This document shows, piece after piece, positions 44,383 through 55,236 of a DNA stretch of 64,000 bases. The position numbers were made by a program, and so were the translations under genes. Positions within the stretch are counted from its first letter, which is position 1; every line of letters begins with the position of its first letter. Source of the stretch: Geoalkalibacter halelectricus (GTDB lineage Bacteria; Desulfobacterota; Desulfuromonadia; Desulfuromonadales; Geoalkalibacteraceae); contig NZ_CP092109.1 in NCBI RefSeq assembly GCF_025263685.1, positions 3,473,001 to 3,537,000 on the forward strand. The letters run 5' to 3'. The notes below the pieces were generated by a model. It was not told the origin of the DNA and searched no databases. It saw only the letters and a program-made list of their open reading frames with translations.

Positions 44383-46437
44383 ATGACATACCGTCACGCT
44401 TTGCTTTTATTTCTTGCGCTGGTTTTGCTCCCCAGCCTGCCGGCTCTGGCTTTGAGCCCCGAGGATCTGCGCGTCGAATCGCACCATCCGCAGGCCGTCG
44501 TGTCCCTGGACCGCATCATCGAGGACGGCAAGGTGCTGGTGCGCGTGGCCGATGCCGACAACAATCCCATCCTCGGTCTTACCGCCGAGGATTTCGCCAT
44601 CACCAAGCTCGGCAGACAGGCGCGCATCACCCAGGTGGAATCCTTCGCGGAAAACATCGACGTGCCGCGCCACATCGTGCTGGTTCTCGACAATTCCGAT
44701 TCCATGCGGCAGCGCAACGCGGTGCGGCCCCTGCTGGACGCCATGGATGAGGTGCTCAAGATCGTGCGCCCCATCGACCAGGTGCATCTGGTGGTGTTCG
44801 CCGACCGCGATCCGCAGCGCATGGGCGGCCGCGACCTGCATGTGCGCACTTTCAGCTCCAGCGACCGCGCCATGCTCAAGAATTTTGTCGATCAGGCCTT
44901 TCTCGGCCGCCTGACGGTCAACACCTTTCTGTACGAGGCGATGCTTGCCGGCCTGGACATCATCGCGCGCCTGCCCGCCGAGGAACCTAAGTTCATGGTG
45001 GTGTTTTCCGACGGCGAGGACTTGAACAGCCGCTATTCCCGCAATGACGTCACCCGGGCCATGGAGGATTTCGAGCGCTTCGAGTCCTACGCCATCGATT
45101 TCATGCCCGGCCCCCGGGTCGATCCCTTTTTGCAATCCTTCGCCGCGCGCGGCGGCGGCAAGATCTGGAAGGCCGAGGAAGGCGCGGCGCTCGTCCCCAT
45201 CTTTCAGGAGGTCGCCTCGAAGCTGCAATACAACTACGTCATCAGCTACCTGATGCCTCTTGAAGGGCGCCTGGCGGTTTCACCATCGAACCTGACCATC
45301 GAGGAGGTTCGCACCATCGACGCCTCGCCCCTGCTCGGCCACATTTACTTCGCGGAAGGTTCGAGCCAGATCCCCGCGCGCTACCATCGCTTCAGCCGGC
45401 AGGCCGACACGGCGCGCTTCGATGAGCAGGATCTGCGCGGCACCCTGGAGAAATACGAATACGTCCTCGACATCATCGGCAAGCGCCTGCGCGACAACCC
45501 CGATGCCAAAATCCGGCTGGTGGGCACCAACGCCGATTTCGGCCCGGAGCGCGGCCGGCAGGATCTCTCCATGATGCGAGCCGTCGAGGTCAGAAACTAC
45601 TTGCAATACATCTGGAACATCGCCCCCGAGCGCATCCGCGTCGAGGCGCGCAACCTGCCGGAAAAACCCAGTTCGAGCCGCATCGAGGAGGGCCGCGCCG
45701 ACAACCGGCGGGTGGAGATCCACTCCGAGCATTCGGCCATCCTTGATCTGATCCGCAGCACTTACACCAGCCATCGCCTCGACACCACCGCCCTTATCGT
45801 GCGACCGCTGGTGGACAGCTTCTACGACCTCGACGAGTGGCGCATCACGGTAGGCGCCGGCGAACACAGCCTGGCGGAGCTCAGGGGCGCGGGCACGCCC
45901 GATGAATTCTACCGCGTGCCCCTGGCCATGGAGCGCCCCCACGAGGTGGGCGAGGCGGGGCGCATCGACGTGAATCTTGCGGCGCGCGACGCCAGGGGCC
46001 AGGAATTGCTGGTGGCAGCGGAACCGGTGGCGGTGCGATTCATCCAGACCAGCCAACTGCTGGCGCAGCGGCTTGATTTCCGCGTGCAGGAAAGGTACGC
46101 CCTGATCCTGTTTGATTTCGACCACCACAGCATCGATGCACGCAACCGGCACATCGTCGAGCAGATCGGCGCGCGCATCCGCGATCTTCCCCAAGCCGGC
46201 GTCGAGATCGTCGGCCATACGGACAACATCGGTTCGGAAGCTTACAACCAGCAACTCTCCGAGCGCCGCGCCAGGGCGGTTTACGACCTGCTGCGCAACG
46301 CCGCGCCCGGCGCCGCGGAGCGCATCGAGTATCGCGGCGCCGGCATGATCGATCCGCCCTACGACAATCTGTCCTCGGAAACCCGGGCCTTCAACCGCAC
46401 GGTGACCATCACCCTGGAATACCTGGCGCGGGAGTGA
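44383..46437 (+). CDS. Exported protein with von Willebrand A and OmpA-like domains
   Basis: The 684-residue protein has a signal peptide (residues 1-23), a VWA domain from about 100 with the metal site DNSDSM (MIDAS) and FSDGEDLNSR, and a degenerate OmpA-like module around 335-450 (KIRLVGTNADFGPERGRQDLS, RAVEVRNYLQY, EEGRADNRRVEI). A bona fide OmpA C domain follows at 570-680 (DFDHHSIDARNR, VEIVGHTDNIGSEAYNQQLSERRA). OmpA domains bind peptidoglycan, so it likely tethers a metal-dependent adhesion domain to the cell wall. The double OmpA-like arrangement is unusual. Confidence 0.88.
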   Translation: MTYRHALLLFLALVLLPSLPALALSPEDLRVESHHPQAVVSLDRIIEDGKVLVRVADADNNPILGLTAEDFAITKLGRQARITQVESFAENIDVPRHIVLVLDNSDSMRQRNAVRPLLDAMDEVLKIVRPIDQVHLVVFADRDPQRMGGRDLHVRTFSSSDRAMLKNFVDQAFLGRLTVNTFLYEAMLAGLDIIARLPAEEPKFMVVFSDGEDLNSRYSRNDVTRAMEDFERFESYAIDFMPGPRVDPFLQSFAARGGGKIWKAEEGAALVPIFQEVASKLQYNYVISYLMPLEGRLAVSPSNLTIEEVRTIDASPLLGHIYFAEGSSQIPARYHRFSRQADTARFDEQDLRGTLEKYEYVLDIIGKRLRDNPDAKIRLVGTNADFGPERGRQDLSMMRAVEVRNYLQYIWNIAPERIRVEARNLPEKPSSSRIEEGRADNRRVEIHSEHSAILDLIRSTYTSHRLDTTALIVRPLVDSFYDLDEWRITVGAGEHSLAELRGAGTPDEFYRVPLAMERPHEVGEAGRIDVNLAARDARGQELLVAAEPVAVRFIQTSQLLAQRLDFRVQERYALILFDFDHHSIDARNRHIVEQIGARIRDLPQAGVEIVGHTDNIGSEAYNQQLSERRARAVYDLLRNAAPGAAERIEYRGAGMIDPPYDNLSSETRAFNRTVTITLEYLARE

Positions 46438-46499
46438 GATTTGCCGGCGGCGGCATTTGCGCAGGGGCGACCTAATTATCCGCAAACGGAGGGCCGAGA

Positions 46500-47429
46500 A
46501 TGAAAACTCCCTGGGGAGGCGATCCGGGCCTGGAGCGAATTCTGGATGAATTTTCCGCCGAGCTCGCCGCCTTGGAGCGCGGCGGCACGACCGACCGGGA
46601 TGCGGAGTGCACCGCCTGGTTGCGGGAGGCGAGAGAGACCATCCATGGGCGGATCCTTGGTTTTCTGCCCTACAACAGCTATGACCGGGCCTGGGGGCTG
46701 ATTCACCAGATTCGCCACCGGCTCTGCCGCATCCTCAACGCCGAGCAGTTGCTCATGGTGGAGCTTCAGATTCACGCCAACCTCGATTATATTGCCGATG
46801 CCGCCCGCCGGGAAGAACTGCACCAAGAGCTTGTGAGCCTGGAGCGGGCACTGGCGGCGCGCGAGCAGTCCCCTGAAACGCAAAACCTCAGCGAACAGAG
46901 GCGGCGGCTGGAGCAGATCTCGCGCATCACGGCCGAAGCGCGGCAGAGTCACTGGCGCAAGGTCAATCTGCTGCGCATGCGCCTGATGGTGACCACCCTC
47001 TTTCTGGCCGGTTTTCTTTTTTTGAGCCTTTTCCTGGTGCCCAGGGTACTCGGCGAGGCAGGCATCGGCGCGGGCCAGGTTCTGGCCATGATCGTGTTCG
47101 GCGCCCTGGGCGGCCTGGTCAGCGCCCTGCGCAGCACCGAACCCCTCAACGCCCGCACCTCCAACTATTATCTGCAACGCACCCTCCTGGGCTTGCGCCC
47201 CGTGGTGGGGGCGGCGGCCGGGCTGCTGATCTACCTGATTCAGCTCTCCGGCATCCTCACCCTGCTGCCCGACGCCACGCACCCGGGCGCGGTCCATCTG
47301 GCCCTGGCCTTCACCGCCGGCTTCAGCGAGCGCTTCTTCATTGCCCAGATCGAGCATCTGGCCAAGCGGGGTTCGGGGAAGACGGGGGATGAGGAAGCGG
47401 AATCGGCGAAGGAAGGAACGGGGCACTAA
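46500..47429 (+). CDS. Membrane protein of unknown function with long helical N-terminus
   Basis: The 309-residue product has about 160 soluble helical residues (ETIHGRILGFLPYNSYDRAWGLIHQIRHRL, coiled-coil LVSLERALAAREQ). About three membrane helices follow (LMVTTLFLAGFLFLSLFLV, IGAGQVLAMIVFGALGGLVSAL, VVGAAAGLLIYLIQL). A further conserved-looking GFSERFFIAQIEHLA comes near the end. GGAGG lies upstream. No family was assigned; the layout hints at a sensory or scaffold protein. It follows the VWA/OmpA gene on the same strand. Confidence 0.75.
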   Translation: MKTPWGGDPGLERILDEFSAELAALERGGTTDRDAECTAWLREARETIHGRILGFLPYNSYDRAWGLIHQIRHRLCRILNAEQLLMVELQIHANLDYIADAARREELHQELVSLERALAAREQSPETQNLSEQRRRLEQISRITAEARQSHWRKVNLLRMRLMVTTLFLAGFLFLSLFLVPRVLGEAGIGAGQVLAMIVFGALGGLVSALRSTEPLNARTSNYYLQRTLLGLRPVVGAAAGLLIYLIQLSGILTLLPDATHPGAVHLALAFTAGFSERFFIAQIEHLAKRGSGKTGDEEAESAKEGTGH

Positions 47430-47459
47430 GGGGACTGCGAAGCCCAACGACCGCACTTT

Positions 47460-48098
47460 TCACGCGGCACTCTCCCCAGCTTTTGCACCCACTTTAAGGG
47501 GCGCGAAAAAATGGCGGATGAGTGCTTCGCCGTCTTCGGGAATCCGATACAGATCCGGGTAACGCAGGTAGTCGCTGTAGAGGCCGAGCATGAAGGCATA
47601 AAGGCCGAGGGCAAGAACGCGCGGTTGCGCGGCGCTGCCGATGCGTCCGGCTTTTTGCAGGCGCTGGAAAAAGTCTTCCAATTCCACCGTGACGCGTTCC
47701 TTCGACACCCGCAACCGTTCGATCAACCCACTCATTTCCTCCGAGTATTCGCATTTGAGCAGCAAAATGCCGTACACGCGCCGACTGCGTTCATCGCTGT
47801 GAAGTTGCGCGAATGAGGCCGCGCAGTGATCTTCGAGGCGCCGCAGGGCATCGGCGTCCTCGGCGTCGAGAATGCGGAAGAACACCTCCTCCATGGGCAG
47901 GTGCACTTCGGCGTGAACGGCGTTGATCAAGTCGACTTTGTTCTGAAAATGCCAGTAGATGGCGCCACGGGTCAGGCCCGCGGCGCGGGCGATCTGCTCC
48001 AGGGTGGTGCGGGCGATGCCCTGAGCGAAAAAAACCCGCTCGGCGGCTTCCAGAATCGCCTTGCGGGTTTTTTGGGTTTCTTCCTTGGTGCGTCTCAC
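47460..48098 (-). CDS. TetR/AcrR-type repressor of the adjacent efflux pump
   Basis: The 212-residue protein has the TetR helix-turn-helix (ILEAAERVFFAQGIARTTLEQIARAAGLTRGAIYWHF) close to AcrR. A helical ligand domain follows. Start is a GTG with GGAGG 6 nt upstream. It is divergent from the pump operon, and an AACATAC/GTATGTT dyad lies between. The likely role is repression of the RND operon until a drug or bile-like compound binds. Confidence 0.92.
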   Translation of the reverse strand: MRRTKEETQKTRKAILEAAERVFFAQGIARTTLEQIARAAGLTRGAIYWHFQNKVDLINAVHAEVHLPMEEVFFRILDAEDADALRRLEDHCAASFAQLHSDERSRRVYGILLLKCEYSEEMSGLIERLRVSKERVTVELEDFFQRLQKAGRIGSAAQPRVLALGLYAFMLGLYSDYLRYPDLYRIPEDGEALIRHFFAPLKVGAKAGESAA

Positions 48099-48147
48099 AG
48101 CATGCCTCCATTGGCGGCTTGGTGGAAAAATATTTCCCCCTTTACAA

Positions 48148-48167
48148 ACATACGTGCATGTATGTTA
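48148..48167. promoter_or_regulatory. AcrR-like operator
   Basis: AACATAC-GTGCAT-GTATGTT is a 20-bp dyad with perfect 7-bp arms, similar to AcrR-family sites. It lies between the divergent repressor and pump genes, right after a TTTACA (-35-like). Confidence 0.65.
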
Positions 48168-48272
48168 ACATCCTTGCCGGTTGCGGGCAATGATATCTTT
48201 TCCCGACCATCTCTTTCCGACCACGGAGCGCCCCTTTTGAGAAGGCGCTGCGCTAATTTCCGGAGCATTCCC

Positions 48273-49427
48273 ATGCCGATGTCGCACTCCCGGCGCCCCC
48301 TGCGGCGCCTCATCCTGATCCTTGCCGCCTCCTACCTCCTGGCCGGTTGCGGAGGCGATTCCGAACAACAGGCCGGGCAGGATTGGGCACCGCCGGTCAC
48401 CGTCATGAGCGCGGAAAAAACTTCGGTGCAGGTTGAGCAGACCTATGCCGGGCGCCTGCGCGGCGCGCGGGAAGTGGAGGTGCGCACCCGTGTTCAGGGC
48501 ATCCTGGAGGAGCGCCTTTATCAGGAAGGCGGCTATGTAGCTCAGGGAGAGGCTCTCTTTCGCATCGATCCGGAGCCTTTCGCCGTCGCCTTGCAGGCTG
48601 CACGTGCCGAGGAGCAAAGCGCCCAAGCCGATTTGCAGCAGGCCGAACGTGAATGGGAGCGCATTTCACGCCTCTACGAGCAGGACGCCGTCAGCCGGCG
48701 CGAGCGCGACCAGGCTCTCTCCGCTCTGGAGTTGGCCCAGGCGCGCAGGGCGCTGACGCGGGCGCGCACGGCGCAGGCGCAACTGGAAATGGGCTACACC
48801 CGGGTGGAGGCCCCCCTGAGCGGAGTCACCAGCCTGGAGGTTCTGCCCGAAGGCAGCCTGGTCGAGCGCGGCACTCTGCTCACCACCATCGTTGAGCAAG
48901 ACCCCATCCATGTGCGTTTTTCCCTCCCGGAGGACGACGCCGCCATACAGCGCAGCGCACGTGCGGCCCTGGCGGGGGCGGGCGCTGCCGCGCACAGCCG
49001 CAAGGCCCAGCTGGTGTTGCCCGACGGCAGCCTCTATGAGCGCAGTGGCGAGATCGACTTCACCGCCGCCACCATTGATCCGCGCACCGGCACGGTATCA
49101 GCCCGCGCGGTCTTCAGCAATCCCGACCGGCTTCTGGTACCCGGCCAGTTCTTGCGGGTGCGCGTGCTTCTGCAAACGCTCGACGACGTCGCCCTGGTTC
49201 CTGAATCCGCAGTGGTTTCCGGTCCCGAAGGGCCGAGCCTCTACCTGCTGGACGAGGATGACAAGGTGCATCTGCGTCCCATCTCCCTGGGTCCGGTGGT
49301 TGACGGTGGCCAGGTGGTTCTGGAGGGTCTGGAAGAAGGCGGGCGCCTGGTGGTCAACGGCCAGGCGGGCCTGCGCCCCGGCATGGCCGTCAATCCCCAG
49401 GATGCCGAGTCGCAGGAGAGCCGCTGA
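48273..49427 (+). CDS. RND efflux membrane fusion lipoprotein (AcrA/MexA type)
   Basis: The 384-residue adaptor has a lipobox (LLAGC), a lipoyl-like half ([34 protein letters not shown]), an alpha-hairpin ([30 protein letters not shown]) and a beta-barrel plus membrane-proximal domain. It links the inner-membrane pump with the outer-membrane channel. The ATG has CGGAG in front; a second ATG two codons later is possible. Its stop overlaps the RND start by 1 bp. Confidence 0.95.
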   Translation: MPMSHSRRPLRRLILILAASYLLAGCGGDSEQQAGQDWAPPVTVMSAEKTSVQVEQTYAGRLRGAREVEVRTRVQGILEERLYQEGGYVAQGEALFRIDPEPFAVALQAARAEEQSAQADLQQAEREWERISRLYEQDAVSRRERDQALSALELAQARRALTRARTAQAQLEMGYTRVEAPLSGVTSLEVLPEGSLVERGTLLTTIVEQDPIHVRFSLPEDDAAIQRSARAALAGAGAAAHSRKAQLVLPDGSLYERSGEIDFTAATIDPRTGTVSARAVFSNPDRLLVPGQFLRVRVLLQTLDDVALVPESAVVSGPEGPSLYLLDEDDKVHLRPISLGPVVDGGQVVLEGLEEGGRLVVNGQAGLRPGMAVNPQDAESQESR

Positions 49428-52400
49428 TGCTTAGCTTTTTCATCGACCGGCCGATCTTCAGTTCGGTCATCTCCATCATCATCGTCATCTTCGGCATCGC
49501 CGCCCTGCGCATTCTGCCCGTCGAGCAATACCCCGACGTGGTGCCGCCGCAGATCGTGGTGAGCGCCTTCTATCCCGGCGCCAGCGCCGAGGTTTTGGCC
49601 GAATCGGTGGCCGCGCCACTGGAACAGGAGATCAACGGCGTCGACGACATGATCTACCTGGAGTCGACCGCCACCGATGCCGGCAGCCTCCAGATCACGG
49701 TCTCTTTTGAGCTGGGCACCGATCCCGACCAGGCCGCCATCAACGTCAACAACCGCGTGCAGGCCGCCATGCCGCGTCTGCCCCAGCAGGTGCGCGACCA
49801 GGGGGTGCGCGTCGAATCGCGCTCCACCAATCTGCTGATGGTGCCGGTGCTCAATTCCCCTGACGGACGCTTCGACACCCTGTTTATCAGCAACTACGCC
49901 CTGCTCAACGTGCTCGATGAACTAGTGCGCATTCCTGGCGTGGGTAATGCCTCGCTGTTCGGCGCTCAGGATTATTCCATGCGCATCTGGCTGCGCCCGG
50001 ACAAGCTCGCGCAATATGATCTGACCCCCTCCCAGGTGGCGGCGTCTATCCGTGAGCAGAACGCCCAATTCGCCGCCGGGCGCCTCGGCACCGACCCGGC
50101 GCCCGCCGATCAGGCCTTTACCTTCACCGTCACCACACGCGGACAGCTCACCGAACCCGAGGAATTCGAACGCATCATCCTGCGCGCCAACGAGGATGGC
50201 AGCACCCTGCGCCTCGGCGACGTCGCCCGCGCGGAACTCGGAGCGCAGAGTTACGGCTTTCACGCCATGTACAACGGCCGGCCGACGGTGCCCATGGGCG
50301 TCTATCTGCAGCCCGGCGCCAACGCACTGGAAACGGCTCAACAGGTGCGCGCGGCCCTGGATGATCTGGCCGAGCGCTTTCCCGCCGGCCTGGAATACGC
50401 TGTCCCCTACGACACCACCGAGTTCGTCGAGATTTCCATCCGCGAGGTTTTCATCACCCTGCTCATCGCGGTGGGCCTGGTGGTGCTGGTGACCTTCCTC
50501 TTCCTGCAGCACTTGCGCGCCTCGCTGATTCCCGTGGCGGCCATTCCGGTATCGCTCATCGGCACCTTCGCCGGCATGCAGGCCCTGGGCTTTTCGGTGA
50601 ACCTGCTCACGCTGTTCGGGCTGGTGCTGGCCATCGGCATCGTCGTCGACAACGCCATCATCGTCATGGAAAACGTCGAGCGGCTCATGCACGAGAAAAA
50701 CCTCAAGGCCCGCGACGCGGCCGTCGAGACCATGCAGCAGGTGGCTGGAGCGGTGATTTCCTCCACCCTGGTGCTGGTGGCGGTCTTTGCCCCCGTGGCC
50801 TTTCTCGGCGGGCTCAGCGGCGAACTCTACCGGCAGTTCGCCGTCACCATCGCCGTGTCGGTGGTCATTTCCGGGGTGGTGGCCCTGACCCTCACCCCCG
50901 CCATGTGCGCCCTGCTGCTGGATCGCCAGCCACGCAAACTGGCCGCCCCGTTTCGGTTGTTCAATCGCGGCTTTGACTTCGTGACCAAAGCATTCGTCGG
51001 CGGCGTCGGTTTTCTTTTGCGCCGTGCCGTTCTCGGAGTGCTGCTGTTCGCCCTGGTGATCGGTGGTTCAGTGTTTCTGCTCTCGCGCCTGCCCACCGGC
51101 CTGGTACCGCAGGAAGACCAGGGCGTCGCCCTCATCGTCGCCCAACTGCCGCCGACTTCGGCCCTGGGCCGCACCGCCGAGACGCTCAGCACCCTCTCCG
51201 AGCATGTCGTGGCCATGGAAGAGGTGGGGGAATTCACCGCCTTTGCCGGGTTCGACATCTTCTCGGCGTCGCTGAAGACCAACAGCGCCATCGGCTTCGC
51301 CAATCTCACCGATTGGGATCTGCGGCGCGGCCCCGGCCAGGATGCCGCCGCGGTCGCCGGGCGCGTCATGGGCATCGGCGCCGGCATCCAGGAAGCCAAT
51401 GTCTTTGCCTTCATTCCTCCGCCCATCATGGGCATGTCCCTCACCGGGGGCGTGGAGGGCTATCTGCAAGTACGTGGAGATGCCGACCCCAAGCGCATCG
51501 AGGCCCTCGCCAACCGCCTGACGGCCGAGGCCAACCAGCGTCCCGAGCTTATGAACGTGCGCTCCCTGCTCGATACCGGCGTGCCCCGCTTCAACGCCGT
51601 GGTCGATCGCGAAAAGGCGCGCGCCGCCGGGGTGGCCATCAACCAGATCTTTGAAACCATGCAGAGCACCTTCGGATCGCTCTACGTCAACGACTTCACT
51701 CTGTTCGGCCGCCTGTGGCAGGTCAACCTGCAATCCGAGGGCGATTTCCGCAGCAAGCCGGACGATCTGCGCCAGGTGTTCGTGCGCTCCGAGCAGGGCG
51801 AGATGCTGCCCCTGAGCTCCCTGATCAAACTCGAGCGCATCAGCGGCGCCGACATCATCAACCGCTACAATCTCTATCCGTCCGCCAAATTGATGGCCGA
51901 TCCCGCCCCCGGATTTACCAGCGGCCAGGCCAAGGCCGCCATGGAAGAGGTGACTGCCAAAGTTCTCGCCGGTGATGCGCAGCTCGGCTGGATCGGCGAG
52001 GCCTACCAGCTCGAAGCCACCGCCGGCGCGGGCGCCGCCGCCTTCGGTCTGGGGCTGCTGATGGTGTTCTTGATTCTCGCCGCCCAATACGAGCGCTGGA
52101 CGCTGCCCATGGCGGTGGCCTCGGCCATCCCCTTCGCCGTGCTCGGAGCAGCGGCGGCCGCCTTGTTGCGCGGCTTTCCCAACGATATTTATTTTCAGGT
52201 GGGCTTGCTGGTGCTCATCGGCCTGGCAGCCAAAAACGCCATTCTCATCGTCGAGTTCGCCGCGCAGAACCGACGCGACGGCATGAGCTCCTTCGACGCC
52301 GCCCGGGCGGCGGCTCAGCAGCGCTTTCGCGCCATCATGATGACCGCCCTGACCTTCATCATCGGCACCCTGCCCCTGGTCTTCGCGACCGGCGCCGGGG

Positions 52401-52561
52401 CGGCGAGCCGCCAGGAAATCGGCACCGTGGTGGTGGGCGGCATGATCGCCGCCAGCAGCCTGGCGCTGCTGTTCGTGCCGCTGTTCTACAAGCTGCTGGA
52501 GGATCTCGCCACCCGACGGCGCGAGCGCCTTCAGAAACGGGGGATCGTGCGTGATGCGTAA
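49427..52561 (+). CDS. RND multidrug efflux transporter (AcrB/HAE1 type)
   Basis: The 1044-residue inner-membrane pump has 12 helices in two halves, the start [23 protein letters not shown] and the two large periplasmic loops. The relay residues of TM4 are in [19 protein letters not shown]. The second half shows [21 protein letters not shown]. Length matches HAE1 pumps. It uses the proton gradient to expel drugs, detergents or solvents. TGATG overlap with the adaptor gene and an 8-bp overlap with the channel gene show one operon. Confidence 0.97.
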   Translation: MLSFFIDRPIFSSVISIIIVIFGIAALRILPVEQYPDVVPPQIVVSAFYPGASAEVLAESVAAPLEQEINGVDDMIYLESTATDAGSLQITVSFELGTDPDQAAINVNNRVQAAMPRLPQQVRDQGVRVESRSTNLLMVPVLNSPDGRFDTLFISNYALLNVLDELVRIPGVGNASLFGAQDYSMRIWLRPDKLAQYDLTPSQVAASIREQNAQFAAGRLGTDPAPADQAFTFTVTTRGQLTEPEEFERIILRANEDGSTLRLGDVARAELGAQSYGFHAMYNGRPTVPMGVYLQPGANALETAQQVRAALDDLAERFPAGLEYAVPYDTTEFVEISIREVFITLLIAVGLVVLVTFLFLQHLRASLIPVAAIPVSLIGTFAGMQALGFSVNLLTLFGLVLAIGIVVDNAIIVMENVERLMHEKNLKARDAAVETMQQVAGAVISSTLVLVAVFAPVAFLGGLSGELYRQFAVTIAVSVVISGVVALTLTPAMCALLLDRQPRKLAAPFRLFNRGFDFVTKAFVGGVGFLLRRAVLGVLLFALVIGGSVFLLSRLPTGLVPQEDQGVALIVAQLPPTSALGRTAETLSTLSEHVVAMEEVGEFTAFAGFDIFSASLKTNSAIGFANLTDWDLRRGPGQDAAAVAGRVMGIGAGIQEANVFAFIPPPIMGMSLTGGVEGYLQVRGDADPKRIEALANRLTAEANQRPELMNVRSLLDTGVPRFNAVVDREKARAAGVAINQIFETMQSTFGSLYVNDFTLFGRLWQVNLQSEGDFRSKPDDLRQVFVRSEQGEMLPLSSLIKLERISGADIINRYNLYPSAKLMADPAPGFTSGQAKAAMEEVTAKVLAGDAQLGWIGEAYQLEATAGAGAAAFGLGLLMVFLILAAQYERWTLPMAVASAIPFAVLGAAAAALLRGFPNDIYFQVGLLVLIGLAAKNAILIVEFAAQNRRDGMSSFDAARAAAQQRFRAIMMTALTFIIGTLPLVFATGAGAASRQEIGTVVVGGMIAASSLALLFVPLFYKLLEDLATRRRERLQKRGIVRDA

Positions 52562-53960
52562 ACTGATTTTGTCCCTGTGTGCGACCCTCATTCTCGCCGG
52601 CTGCGCCGTCGGCCCCGAATTTCGCACCCCCGAAATTCCCCTGCCCGACCAGTGGTCCGATGACATGCACGACGCCTCGACCCTAGAGGCCGAGCGTCTT
52701 AACTGGTGGACGGGATTTGAGGATCCGATGCTGGAAGACTTGATCGAGCGCGCCCTGGACGACAATCTGGACTTGCGCCTGCAAGTGGAGCGCGTCCGGG
52801 AAGCACGGGCCCGCCTGGGACTGGCCGGCGCCCAACGCTGGCCGACCCTGGACGGTCAGGCCGAGGCCATTCGGCAGCGACAGCCGGCGGCCGCATCGCC
52901 GGTGCCCATTCCCGGCGGCGGCGGCACATTCAGCACCTTCTCGCTTCTCGGTCTGCTGGGATACGAAGTCGACCTCTGGGGACGGCTGGAGCGGGGTCGG
53001 GAAGCGGCCGCAGCCGTGCTGGAGCAATCCCTGTTCAGCCACGAGGCGGTGCGCCTCAACCTGGTCACGGATCTGGTCAGCACCTACGTCAATCTGCGCG
53101 CCGCACAGCAGCAGCTGGCCATCACCGAGCGCACCTTGGAAAGTCGGCAGGAAACCTTGAGATTGCAGCAGATTCGCTATGAGGGGGGCTTGGTTGATCG
53201 CCTGGCCCTGCAACAGGCGCAGTCGGAATGGGAGGCGACCCGCGCGGCCCTGCCGGTCCGGCGCGAACAGGTGCGCCTGCTGGAGAGTTCCCTGGCGGTC
53301 CTGGTGGGGATGAATCCCGTGGAACTGAGCAATGGCTTGGATTTCGGCACCCAGGCGGTGGCTGATTTGCGCCTGCCCCCGAAGGTGCCGCAAGTTCTGC
53401 CCTCGGAGCTGCTGCAACGGCGCCCGGACATCCGCGCCGCCGAAGCCGCTCTGGTCGCCGCCACCGCGCAAGTCGGCGTCGCCATGGCCGATCGCCTGCC
53501 GCGCCTGAATCTGGCCCTGTTCTACGGCAGCACCGCGGCGGATTTCGACAATCTGCTCAGCGGCCCGGCGGAAACCTGGGGCATGGGGGCGTCGGTACTG
53601 GGGCCGGTGGTCGATTTCGGGCGCAATCGTGCGCGCGTTGAAACCGCCGAAGCCTTGCGTGATCAAGCGGAAACCCGCTATCGCATTACCGTGCAGATGG
53701 CATTTCGCGAGGTGCGCGACGCGCTGATCCTCACCAACACCAGCGCCGAGCGCGAAACGGCGGTGCGGCGCCAGGTGGATTCATTGCGGGACACCCTGCG
53801 CCTGGCCGAGGTGCGCTACGAGGAAGGTTACAGCGGATTTATCGAGGTGCTCGACGCGCAACGACGCCTTCTCGACGCGGAACTAAGCCTTGCCGAGGCC
53901 GCGCGCGATCGGTTGAATGCCGCCTCCGCCCTGTACAAGGCACTGGGCGGAGGCTGGTGA
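52554..53960 (+). CDS. Outer-membrane efflux channel (TolC/NodT type)
   Basis: The 468-residue lipoprotein has LILAGC, the conserved [19 protein letters not shown], two repeats of outer-membrane efflux helices and the turn [25 protein letters not shown]. The C-terminus ([19 protein letters not shown]) is typical of NodT proteins. An ATG one codon after a GTG is the better start. It completes the tripartite pump. Confidence 0.95.
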   Translation: MRKLILSLCATLILAGCAVGPEFRTPEIPLPDQWSDDMHDASTLEAERLNWWTGFEDPMLEDLIERALDDNLDLRLQVERVREARARLGLAGAQRWPTLDGQAEAIRQRQPAAASPVPIPGGGGTFSTFSLLGLLGYEVDLWGRLERGREAAAAVLEQSLFSHEAVRLNLVTDLVSTYVNLRAAQQQLAITERTLESRQETLRLQQIRYEGGLVDRLALQQAQSEWEATRAALPVRREQVRLLESSLAVLVGMNPVELSNGLDFGTQAVADLRLPPKVPQVLPSELLQRRPDIRAAEAALVAATAQVGVAMADRLPRLNLALFYGSTAADFDNLLSGPAETWGMGASVLGPVVDFGRNRARVETAEALRDQAETRYRITVQMAFREVRDALILTNTSAERETAVRRQVDSLRDTLRLAEVRYEEGYSGFIEVLDAQRRLLDAELSLAEAARDRLNAASALYKALGGGW

Positions 53961-53976
53961 GGGACGAGACGAGGGG

Positions 53977-54204
53977 TTACTCCGTCCACTCCCGCTCAGT
54001 CAGGCTTTTCGGGTTGTGGCTCTGCAGAACCTCTTTGATCTCGCCCGCGATGGCGCCCGCGGCGATGACCTTGATCTCTTTCTTTTCCTTATCGACATAG
54101 ATTTTTTCCCGCGGATACCCGGCCACATCGAGGTTGATGATCTCGTCCTCGGCGCTTTTCAGGGCCTCGTCGCTGTCAAATGCCGCCGTCAACGTCTTGT
54201 TCAT
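53977..54204 (-). CDS. Small soluble hypothetical protein
   Basis: The 75-residue acidic product (MNKTLTAAFDSDEALKSAEDEIIN, GYPREKIYVDKEKKEIKVIAAG) looks like the small general-stress-type proteins with a beta-alpha-beta start (compare YflT/heat-induced modules), but this link is weak. GAGGAGG precedes the ATG. It stands alone, convergent with the pump operon. Confidence 0.65.
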   Translation of the reverse strand: MNKTLTAAFDSDEALKSAEDEIINLDVAGYPREKIYVDKEKKEIKVIAAGAIAGEIKEVLQSHNPKSLTEREWTE

Positions 54205-54344
54205 GTGATTTCCTCCTCAATCGGGTAAAAAAGGTCACGGAAAACAAACACTTAACCGGCACCTTCATTTTACCAGACAAATTGCGTTGTCAAGAAGAAA
54301 TCTGTTCTGCGGGTCATGGACGGTTTTTTAAGGGCAGAAATGGG

Positions 54345-54371
54345 AAGGGCCCTCCTGGGTGGAGGGCCCTT
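54345..54371. terminator. GC-rich hairpin downstream of the beta-barrel gene
   Basis: AAGGGCCCTCC pairs perfectly over 11 bp around TGGGT. It lies 30 bp past the stop of the minus-strand gene. No T-run follows closely on that side. Confidence 0.5.
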
Positions 54372-54400
54372 AGGACTGGTGCCGTATTGCGAATTGGTCC

Positions 54401-55054
54401 CTAGAAACCGATACGCAATCCTAGCATGAGGTTGTGACTCTTGTATTCGGACTCGAACTTGTCCCCATCCACATCGCGGAACTCGGGATCGGCGGTGGCG
54501 AAATAGCGGTAGCCGAGGTCAAGGGTCAGATTGGGCATGAATTCCCAGCCCACCCCGGCGCCCAATTGGTAAGCGAACACCGTATCGCTGTCGTCAACGA
54601 TTTTCTCTCCTTCAGCCTTCCAATCATTCGCGGAAACCCGTGCCAACCCGATACCTGCTCCCAAGTACGGGGTAAAGGCGCTTTGGTTGTGGATGTCGAA
54701 ATACCCGTTGACCATGAAGCTCAGAGCCGATGTATCGCCCCCGCCGTTAAAGGTTTCACCGGGAATCTTGATCTTATCGACATCGTTCTGGCGGTAAGCA
54801 ATTTCAAATTCGGCCCGCCACATATTGAAGTCATAACCAGCAGCGGCGCCGACAGTATATCCCGTGTCGTATTCGGACTTAAAAGTCAGAGGGAAGCCCT
54901 TGAAGTCATTATCCGCATCATCAAGCCAGGTGGCTCCTACATGTACGCTCAAATAGGGACTGCCCCCATAGAGCCCCTGGGCATGCACACTCGTCGCCAT
55001 AAACCCAAAGATCAAACAGATGCTGCACCCCACCAGCCAGTTCCGTAGTTTCAT
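54401..55054 (-). CDS. Outer-membrane beta-barrel protein (OmpX/Opa-like)
   Basis: The 217-residue protein has a signal peptide (to ATSVHAQ) and eight or so amphipathic strands (SPYLSVHVGATWLDDAD, YTVGAAAGYDFNMWRAEFEIAYRQ, TPYLGAGIGLARVS, LTLDLGYRYFATADP). It ends in MLGLRIGF with a terminal Phe. It resembles small 8-strand porin-like barrels. AAGGAGG precedes the ATG. The function is likely structural or adhesive. Confidence 0.88.
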   Translation of the reverse strand: MKLRNWLVGCSICLIFGFMATSVHAQGLYGGSPYLSVHVGATWLDDADNDFKGFPLTFKSEYDTGYTVGAAAGYDFNMWRAEFEIAYRQNDVDKIKIPGETFNGGGDTSALSFMVNGYFDIHNQSAFTPYLGAGIGLARVSANDWKAEGEKIVDDSDTVFAYQLGAGVGWEFMPNLTLDLGYRYFATADPEFRDVDGDKFESEYKSHNLMLGLRIGF

Positions 55055-55236
55055 CTCAATCCTCCTTCCCTTGTTGGAAAATACTCTCCTTCAGCACCAG
55101 CACCCCAACGCCTTGTTCCTGCCCGCATTTCGGAAAACCACATCACAGTTGATATAAAACTACCTTGTTGTTGAATTTAACGATCTATTTATAGATCGGG
55201 AAATTGCGTTGTCAAGGCCGCCTAAAATCTCCACCC
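55055..55236. other. Intergenic stretch
   Basis: A low-GC stretch (GATATAAAACTACC and TATTTATAGATC) probably carries the promoter of the barrel gene. No gene or repeat was recognised. Confidence 0.35.
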
